NCBI GenBank assembly: GCA_003290165.1
Contig: QNQO01000810.1
Span: 124,001-188,000 of the forward strand
DNA length: 64,000 nt
DNA from: Berberis thunbergii
Taxonomy: Eukaryota > Streptophyta > Magnoliopsida > Ranunculales > Berberidaceae
Direction of reading: 5' to 3'
The notes under the pieces are model-generated. The model was not told the origin of the DNA. It did no database searches and was given only the letters and a program-made list of their open reading frames with translations. Of this stretch, positions 56,786-64,000 are shown piece by piece; position 1 is the stretch's first letter, and every line of letters starts with the position of its first letter. The position numbers and the translations under genes were made by a program.

Positions 56786-57899
56786 TAGGGGTTGGCAAGT
56801 ATCTTGGCCTCGACCCGGGATAAACCGATTTCTCTCAATCCCGATCTGGTTCGAACTGGGACAAAACTAGTTTCAACAATTTTAGTCCTAGACAATTCTG
56901 GTTTGACCTGGTACTGTAGCCACCTTTCAAACCCAAGCCCAAATTCGGTTTGAGCCCAATTCAAACCTGCCTTTTGACCAGAGCCAAACTCTACCCACCA
57001 CACTCCTCTCTTCTTCTCACACAGTTCTCACGACCTCATGCCAGCCAACCGTCGCCTCCCTCGCTGATCGCCCAACCTTCTCGCCGCTACTTGATCTTCA
57101 TCGCTCTTAGGGTGTGTTTGGTTGCATGGAATCCATGAGGGGATCCCTACATTTTAGGATAAATTGATATATCACTCCACATTTACCATTTGACTACCAT
57201 TTGATTTATTGATCAATGGTGGGAATGGAAGTCCCATCAACATGAGAATTTCAATCCTTGGTCCCCTAAGGCATGTGATTCCCATGTTCATGGGACTTCC
57301 ATTCCCACCATTGATCACATGGTGGATGTAGAGTGATACAGTAGTTTAGCCTAAAATGTAACGGTCCCCTTATGGATTCCCATGGCATAGGATTCCATGC
57401 AACCAAATACACCCTTGGTCTCTCGTACACAACCCTCTTATTAGATCGATTGTGAGACACGTTGTTAGAAAAGGTGATGAAGATGAACAAGAAGACGAGT
57501 TCATCAGATGAGATTATTAAATCGATTGATTGTTTATCAATCCTGTTTCCGAGTCTTCTTTATACGCAAACCTTCCTTTTCCTCATCTTGCTCATCGTTT
57601 AAGGGATGGGGGTTAAAAACACGTCTTGCTTCCCACCCATTTTTCTATGGTTTCCCCATCTCTCTGCTATTTCTCCACTTTCTGCTCTCTCGTCTCACAT
57701 TGCAACCACCCATTCTACAACACTTCATGCCATAAGAAAATCGAGGTCAGTGCCTCTCTCTGTTGTGATTTCGCTTACCATCACCCATCCCCATTGGTCA
57801 CCACAACCTATATTTTTCACGACTGTCCTGGTCCCATTTCCTTGGACCGGGACTAGTGTAAGCCCAATATCGGATCGACCCGGACCATGCCCACCCCTA
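56786..57899. mobile_element. hAT-like element with nested Tourist-like insertion
   Basis: It runs from TAGGGGTTGGCA to ATGCCCACCCCTA over 1114 bp. Flanks CCAACAAC (56778-56785) and CCAACAAT (57900-57907) agree at 7 of 8. Subterminal TCCCGATCTGG and GACCCGG motifs are like those of the other hAT elements. A Tourist-like element is inserted at 57110-57414. No transposase. Confidence 0.85.
57110..57414. mobile_element. Tourist-like (PIF/Harbinger) MITE, fully palindromic
   Basis: The ends are GGGTGTGTTTGGTTGCATGG and CCATGCAACCAAATACACCC. The 305-bp interior is also palindromic, with ATCAATGGTGGGAATGGAAG mirrored by CTTCCATTCCCACCATTGAT. Flanking trinucleotides are TTA (57107-57109) and TTG (57415-57417), close to the TWA duplication of this superfamily. 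Confidence 0.85.
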
Positions 57900-57961
57900 C
57901 CAACAATAAGTTTCATCTCATTTTGACACGCTTGCCTTGAGATTCGTCCTAAGGAGATAAA

Positions 57962-58671
57962 TAGTGGTGGGCATCTCATCCCGCGATCCCGTTCCCGTCC
58001 CGTCCCGATTTTTTCGGGTCTTAATGGGATTGAATAATTTCATCCCGATCCCGTCCCGATCTAGAATGGGATGGGATGAAGATTTTAAATCCCGCCAATC
58101 CCGTCCCATCCCGAACTAATTTTTCAATATTTATTATTTATTTATTAATTTATTTTAGGATTGCAATATTTGGATGCCCATACAAATTCCCTGATGCATA
58201 TAACATTTTAGCATCTAAAATTCTCAATGTGCTATCAATTCATATTTGAAGACCAATTTGTTTAATTGTATTTAACTAAGGTACATTCGATTTCATTGAA
58301 AACTTTGGATACTCAACCTATAATACAATTTAATGGGTTCCTAGTATCATCTCATTTGCAAGGATAGATATGCATGAAAATTAAACTCTGTGAGAGATTC
58401 CAATGATAGCTTCATGTGCTTATTATGGCATAGGTTACATTATGTTTAGTTGATTGCATTTTGGTTTATTATTTCATTTTCAGCATGGTTATGTGTGAAC
58501 ATGCAATTGCTAAAGATCTATTTTAATTATTGAAATTGCATGGTCAATTTGAAACAGGCTGATCCCGTCCCGAACCCGTTTGGGATGGGGTTTATCTCAT
58601 CCCGTCCCGTCCCGATCCCGTATGAACGGGATGGGTCTATCTCGTCTCATCCCGTCCCGTGCCCACCCCTA
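57962..58671. mobile_element. Non-autonomous hAT element with perfect 8-bp duplication
   Basis: It runs from TAGTGGTGGGCA to GTGCCCACCCCTA over 710 bp, flanked by GAGATAAA at 57954-57961 and 58672-58679 (8 of 8). Dense TCCCGTCCCGATC motifs occur at both ends. The first about 170 bp are nearly the same as in 24053-24781, but the interiors differ. Confidence 0.95.
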
Positions 58672-58789
58672 GAGATAAACATAATTTCTTTTTAATAATG
58701 TCACGAACCGAGCTTGGGCGCAATACAAATTGGCTGATATGCCTACTAGACCATCTGATAGGGTGGTCCTTAACATATACAAAAACCAT

Positions 58790-58949
58790 TTATTTGTCTA
58801 ACTGGCGAGGAAACCAGTGAGGAAACGGGTAAGGGAGGGGGTGGAACCCTCCACCCCCTCGAGATGTGTGCAGTCGGGCATCTCGAGGAGGGTTCCACCC
58901 CCTCCCTCGCGTGTTTCCGCGCTGGTTTCCTCGCCAATTAGAATTCCCC
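58790..58949. mobile_element. Foldback element
   Basis: The hairpin has TCTAACTGGCGAGGAAACCAG at left and CTGGTTTCCTCGCCAATTAGA at right, with inner arms GGGTGGAACCCTCC and complement. The outer ends fit the family. No 9-bp duplication is legible. Confidence 0.8.
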
Positions 58950-59213
58950 TATTTAATGACAGAGACCTAAATATGTATTCCGAGGAATTATATTGAAATG
59001 GGTTAAAATTTTGGCATGTTATTTCTAGTGTTAATCCTTAATTTTCTTGAAAATCTCAACTCAAACGAATTAAAAAATAAAATTTAAAACTTAATAGAGT
59101 TCTAATTTAAAATAAAAACTAAGGGAGTATTCGAGATGAATACCATAAACTCTTAGTGCCCCTAAGTGAATGGTATACTTCATCTGCAAGTTATTCCTTG
59201 AAGTGCAAAAAAA

Positions 59214-59374
59214 GAGCTTTGCTAGGGGTCGAGGGATGGGCGGTAACCATCCATCTGCCTCGAAATGAGCGCATCAAACTCGAGATGAGTGATATCGCTC
59301 ATCTCGAAGCAAATGGGTGGCTTCCACCCATCCCTCGCCCCTTCCCCTCGACCCCTTCCCATTTTGAATTTCCC
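59214..59374. mobile_element. Foldback element, GAGCTTTGCTA-end type
   Basis: The left end is GAGCTTTGCTAGGGGTCGAGG and the right CTCGACCCCTTCCCATTTTGAATTTCCC. The arms pair GGGATGGGCGG and CGAGATGAGTGATATCGCTCATCTCG at the centre. No 9-bp duplication is legible. Confidence 0.8.
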
Positions 59375-59573
59375 TTTCTAAAAGTAAAACCCATCACACT
59401 CTTCTTCAGTTCTCATTTTCCTTCCCCGTGGGATCAACCCATTTCCCAGGAAGAACTGGAAGCCATCGAAGCTGCTTTTGACTCTGCACCATCTTCATCA
59501 TCCAAGAACAAGCTAAGAAGGAGGCAGCTTTGCAATGTCAAAGAAGAAAAACGAAACCCTTACAGCGACTGAG
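59375..59573 (+). CDS. Possible N-terminal coding fragment, unidentified
   Basis: An open stretch reads WDQPISQEELEAIEAAFDSA followed by a serine run and RRRQL, with codon use that looks coding. The E-E-L-x-A-I-x-A-A-F opening resembles the start of plant Werner-like 3'-5' exonucleases, but no start codon stands before it and the downstream domain is not found in the next kilobases. It could be a first exon, a fragment cut off by the foldback just upstream, or chance. Confidence 0.25.
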
Positions 59574-61375
59574 ACCAGAAAGACTCTTCGTTTGCTCGGT
59601 TGGATAGGAATTCTTCCACCAACCTATTTAGATCTTTGCAAGCAACGTGGGTTTCGGATGCCGGAGAGCCAAATCAGTTCCAATGTCGCCTCGTCTTACT
59701 CTCTGCGACTGCATAATCAAGAAGGTACCCTTGCTTTCTACTTCGTTGATTTTCTTCGCATTTGGTTTCTTTGTAATTTGAAACTTTTAGTTAGAAGTAT
59801 AGCTGCATTGGCGAGTTCCTTTTATTTGCTTGTATGGGTAGTATAATCCAATCAAGAGAAGTAGATTTTGAAATCCTAAAAGTGTTTGTATAATACAAAA
59901 ATTTCTTGATGCCATGATTCACCAAATTTGAGACATGAAATGTCCACATTCAGTTCAGATCTTTACTCGGAAATGAGTGAAGGGCTGACAATGGTTTTTT
60001 TTTTCCTTCTAAAAGTTACTGGTGGATCTTGAGACATACTGCTTTAATGAAAGTTGAAACTACCTTATTTAACATAATGCCCTCAAATAATAATATTATT
60101 TTTCAAAAATTAGGTGATGCCAATAACTCTTTGATCTAATTCTTTACACGTATTTCTGGAAAATTTTAACTTGGAGCAGATAACACATGTACTTGTAGAA
60201 AATTTTGACTACAGCAGATAACAATGACACACAATGTTATTAACAATAACCAGAGCAAAAGAATCATATTAGAAAAGACTTGGATACTTGATAAACTACC
60301 ATAAAAAAGATTAAATGAACTCGATCACTGGGCACTGTTGTAACATCTTAGTTCAGTTGATTTCATTTGGAGTCCAAAAATAGGTTTTAGGTGCCTTCAA
60401 TTAAGGTCTCATTGGTTTTGCAACGAGTTTAAAGTCAGGTTTTTGAGTTAACAAGTTAAAAGCAATTGGCTCCTTGAGTAGCACATAACATGCTTGGTGA
60501 GGTGATGTCATTTTGACCAAAACTATGGTTAGATGTCCTAAATTTAATTTAATTTTGGTTTTGCAATTAGTTTGAAGACTGTTATCAAGCTTATAACTCA
60601 CTCAGCAAGGCTCTCAGACCATGCAATCTAGGAACAATTAGGTAAAGTTGATTCAGAGGACCTTATTTTTACTTTTTATTTATTTAATTTGTTTTGTTTT
60701 TGTTAACTTGTCTTTCTGGAACACAAACATCATATTAGTTTTGAAAAGAAAAAAATAAAGAGCAGGAAAGCACTGGTTGGAACTGCAGAGTCAACTGATC
60801 AAACCTACTGTCCCAAATCCATCCACCAGTCAAATCCCTCTACAAAAGAAGTTCGCGTTATTTATGTAGACTCTTAAGGAAAGTCGACCAGTTGAATTGT
60901 GTTGGATGACATTTTGTTGGTTGGTCGAACTATAGAGAATGCAAACTTCAAACAAGTCTAGTGCCCATCTTCATTTCTGATGAGCTAGTTACATGATTAT
61001 GTATGTGTATGCCCATTGCTTACACTTTCTTAGGTTCAAACATTAAGCAGTTTATTTTTTAACAGTTTCCACCATATTTTTGCCATTTTCACGGGCAAGA
61101 GAATTTTTTCATAGGGATAAACACCTTACGCTTGCAGTTTCTCATTTTGACCAAGATGAGAAACAATGCCAGTTACTAAATAAACATGTCAAAACACACA
61201 TCAGATTCATTTGTGTGAACACAAGCAAAATTCATGCTGCACAGTACACATTCATGTTGTGCATCTACTGTATGAGTCCTGCCATGGCCATAATCATATT
61301 ACCTGTAAGAAAACACGGGTCCATGGTTTTTAACAGAATATTTGTTAATTTGGCCTCAGTAGGTTGAATCAAGCT
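59574..61375. other. Intergenic or intronic stretch, nothing recognised
   Basis: GAAG|GTACCC near 59725 could be a splice donor following the open stretch at 59535-59724. No domain, terminal repeat or RNA gene is recognised. Confidence 0.4.
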
Positions 61376-61378
61376 TTA

Positions 61379-62952
61379 GGGGGGTGTATTGTATCTGGAT
61401 TTTGTGGGCAATTTAATAAATTCCATGGATTCTGCAAATCCAAGTGTATTCAATTTGGATTTTAAAAAGTCCACAAAAGTCTAGGGGTATTCAATCAGGA
61501 TTTTAAAAAGTCTTTCTGAAATCCACAAAGTCTAAGGGTATTCAATATGGATTTCAGAAAGTCCACAAAAGTTTTAGGGTATTCAAAATATCATTCATAT
61601 TTATGGATTTGAAAAATCATGGATTTTCATGGACTTTGTAGTGTTAGGTATAAATAACAAAGTTCAATAATTTGCCAGCCTCCATATCAAAGATTTCAAC
61701 TTGAAAAAAGTCTTTCTCCCTTTTTATCACATCTTCTTCTTATTCTCTGTAACTAGTCTTTTCTCATTCTTCTTCTCATCAAGACTAGCCATTTTCATAC
61801 CCTCTTCAACAAGTTGTGCCTCTGCAGACTCAAGGATCGCCACCACAACAAAGTTAGGCCAATCCATTTGCATTCTCTCATGCTAAATCTCATCTTTCCC
61901 TTATCCCAACTTTGTGTCGTACAAGGATGAGAGAAAATAACTTCCCTCTCTTTCTTTTCTACCCTTCCCTTTCTTTTCGATACAACTCCGTCTCATTTTT
62001 TTATAGCATCAGTTTGGTATGTTTAATCTAACACCTTTACGCCAACTAGGAATGGGAAACGATGGGTACTCTCAGCATAGCAGTTATAGGGTTTTAGATT
62101 CCTAATGCGAAAGCCTAGAGACAAACTTCTATTAAGAAAATTGCAGCGTATCTTTTGTGCTCGCTAGGGGGTGAGGGTTATTAATAGGATGTGTTAGGTA
62201 ATAAGCATGGTGGGGGTTTATGTGTGGATATGGTAATTCTCAATGAACATTTATCAAAACTGGCAACTCCATACTAGGGTATTATAACTGGTTGTGGCAG
62301 GAGGTATATGATTTTGCATTATTTTCTAGGTTTTCATTCAAACTTTATTCCTACAATTACATAATTTCATAAAGGTGCTTTGAAACTTATGCACTTATTG
62401 CTTGTCATGCCACATTGCCCCTTTAGAGCATTTGCGCACGATTGCTTTGACTGCATTACCCTGGATCACTTGGGCACAAAGGGATGCATAAAGCTAATAA
62501 GCTATAGGCCATTTGGATTTTAAGTCATGTAGTTTGATACTTTTTATATGCATAAGGCTAAATACTATGTGTTTATTAATATTTCATTTTGCAAGTGATG
62601 ATTTTTAATTTGGTTGTATTGAATGATTTGATTTTGTTGAATGTTGGATTGCGATTTCATGTCATTACCTGCCTGTTTATCTTTTTGATATATGTCTTGT
62701 TCTCCAATGTTTAATATATTTGGTTTGTTAGAGGATATGTCAATACCAACTTTTTTTTTATCTTGCAAATAATTAGAAATCTGTAAAAGTCGTTCATACA
62801 AAGTCCGTGGATTTTCATAAATCTCTAGAAAGTCTGTAGCAAAAGTCTATGGATTTAAGGAATCATCAGAAGTCCGTGGACAATTTAAAGAGTCCGTGGA
62901 CTTTTCAAATTATTTATCAATTCCATAAGAATCCATATACAATACACCCCCC
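61379..62952. mobile_element. PIF/Harbinger-like non-autonomous element, TTA duplication
   Basis: It starts GGGGGGTGTATTGTATCTGG and ends with the inverse, CCATATACAATACACCCCCC, 1574 bp apart. TTA flanks both sides (61376-61378 and 62953-62955), the hallmark of the superfamily. Subterminal repeats of GTATTCAAT-TGGATTT and AGTCCGTGGA fill both ends. The interior has no transposase; the open frame 61701-61886 is not recognised. Confidence 0.9.
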
Positions 62953-63179
62953 TTAGTTGATTTGGTTCTATTGACAGAAATTTGAGATCTGCAGGGGTTG
63001 CACCTAGAAAGGCTGCGGTGGTGAAATACGCGGAGACGGTTCTCGTTGTTACGTGATACACATTATTCATTGTGGAATACCTCACATTTTACAATCATTT
63101 CTTGAAGAACTCAAAATTTGGTTGCTGTATAGTAATTGGCTGTTCTCTGCAATGTCAAGGTTGGAGTATGTATAACACA

Positions 63180-63397
63180 TGATGCTAATAAGATACTTAT
63201 TGAGAATATATTGAGAATATTCTGATTGATTGTATAGGAACTAGAATATTTGTATTAGGAAGGTTGCTTATTGAGTCAAGATTGTATAATAGTTTTAAGG
63301 AAGTTAGCAGATTATATTGTGAATATTCTCTTGATTAGTTTGTATATAAACATGAGAATAGAACAAAATCAATTCTTTTGTGTCTGGTATTTTATCA
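63180..63397 (+). repeat. LTR of a retrotransposon running off the window
   Basis: It begins TGATGC and ends TTTATCA, with TGAT/ATCA inverted tips, directly before a primer-binding site. A TATATAAACATGAG box (about 63340) lies 45 bp from the end. About 218 bp is small, as in Ty1/copia or TRIM elements. The left border is less certain than the right; TG at 63169 is an alternative. Confidence 0.75.
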
Positions 63398-63409
63398 TGG
63401 TATCAGAGC
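63398..63409 (+). other. Primer-binding site, initiator tRNA-Met
   Basis: TGGTATCAGAGC directly follows the LTR with no gap, as in many plant Ty1/copia elements. Confidence 0.9.
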
Positions 63410-64000
63410 TAATCATAAGAGTATCATAAAGGGAGGAAAGGTACCTTTGTACGATTGGATCTTCTTCTAACCGGGCCTTGTAATCTCGGAGTGCAGTCTC
63501 AAAGAGCATCAGGGATCCTTCTTTGAATAAGAAGGAACGAAGAAGAAGGAAGGATCGAACTGGCCTGTGCAATTCAGATCTGATCGAACCTCTACTCTGA
63601 TCGAACATGATCGAATCTCTGGCCTGATCGAATAAGAAGGAACGAAGAAGAAGAAGGATCGGCTGATCGAACCTCTGATTGAACCGCTGATCGAACCTGA
63701 TCGACCCTCTGGTTGAACCTCTGACCTGATCGAATAAGAAGGAACGAAGAAGAATAAGGATCGGCTGATCGAACCCCAGATCGAAGAAGGAACTCTGGCT
63801 GTGATTACAGCTGATCGAAGAAGGAACCCCTGATCGAAAAAGTAACTCTAGCTGATTGAACCCTTGATCGAAGAAGGAACCCCTGATCGAAGAAGGAACT
63901 CTGGCTGATCGAACCCCTGATCAAAGAAGGAACTCTGGCTGTGATCGAAGAAGAAGGAACTCTGGCTGTGATTACAGCTTTTGCTTCTATTCGTGAACTG
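63410..64000 (+). repeat. Retrotransposon leader made of a degenerate minisatellite
   Basis: From about 63440 to the window end, variants of CTGATCGAA, AGAAGGAAC and CTCTGGCTG recur more than a dozen times with changing spacing. It sits where the leader and start of gag should be. No gag frame is seen within the window; whether it is transcribed leader is inferred from position. Confidence 0.8.

Noticed and set aside
62994..63058. Short open stretch with Ala/Val-rich coding look before the right-hand LTR
   Set aside because: Too short, stops on both sides and no family match; kept only as an observation.
63430..63985. Regular short repeats resembling a CRISPR-like array
   Set aside because: Units are degenerate, have no unique spacers of constant length, and the context is a plant retrotransposon leader.

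Overview
This is a repeat-rich stretch of a flowering-plant nuclear genome, most likely a eudicot. Introns have GT/AG borders, retrotransposons prime from initiator tRNA-Met, and promoters carry TATA, telo-box and G-box motifs. Most of the sequence is layers of transposable elements. I cannot name the species.

Only two host genes look intact. One (minus strand, coding 9893-10625, four coding exons plus a leader intron) encodes a 139-residue glycine-rich RNA-binding protein with an organelle-type N-terminus, like the plant mitochondrial GR-RBP2 class. The other (plus strand, 27161-40057, three coding exons) encodes a 516-residue lysine-rich nuclear-type protein of unknown function. Its 11-kb first intron holds a recent 2.27-kb tandem duplication loaded with LINE debris. 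Two other host genes survive as wrecks: an adenylate isopentenyltransferase (cytokinin synthesis) pseudogene at 48912-49414, and a trihelix transcription-factor copy at 55036-55989 enclosed by about 150-bp inverted repeats, which looks like a Pack-type transposon.

Layout. 313-5737: degenerate Ty3/gypsy chromovirus (minus strand) with both LTRs. 6.1-9.3 kb: small foldback elements and a hAT element. 9.9-11.5 kb: RNA-binding protein gene. 12.5-19.2 kb: a 114-bp inverted-repeat pair bracketing a LINE split by a 2.4-kb CACTA element. 22.2-25.7 kb: foldback elements and a Mutator-like element with a hAT nested in it. 25.8-40.1 kb: the lysine-rich gene. 42.3-47.9 kb: a decayed Mutator (MuDR) element on the minus strand, with a SINE inside. 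48.5-54.4 kb: SINE, isopentenyltransferase pseudogene, hAT, foldback elements. 54.8-56.5 kb: Pack-type element. 56.8-59.4 kb: two more hAT elements, one with a nested Tourist-like element, and two foldbacks. 61.4-63.0 kb: a PIF/Harbinger-like element flanked by TTA. 63.2 kb to the end: an LTR, primer-binding site and minisatellite-like leader of a retrotransposon that runs off the window.

The most striking pattern is a family of at least twelve short G+C-rich hairpins (80-200 bp). They share outer ends (GAGTNATTCTA ... TAGAATTTYCC) but have different hairpin arms. Seven are flanked by exact 9-bp target duplications and an eighth by an 8/9 match. Two of these lack one whole end yet keep the duplication. 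All coordinates and comparisons were made by eye; no database search was run.
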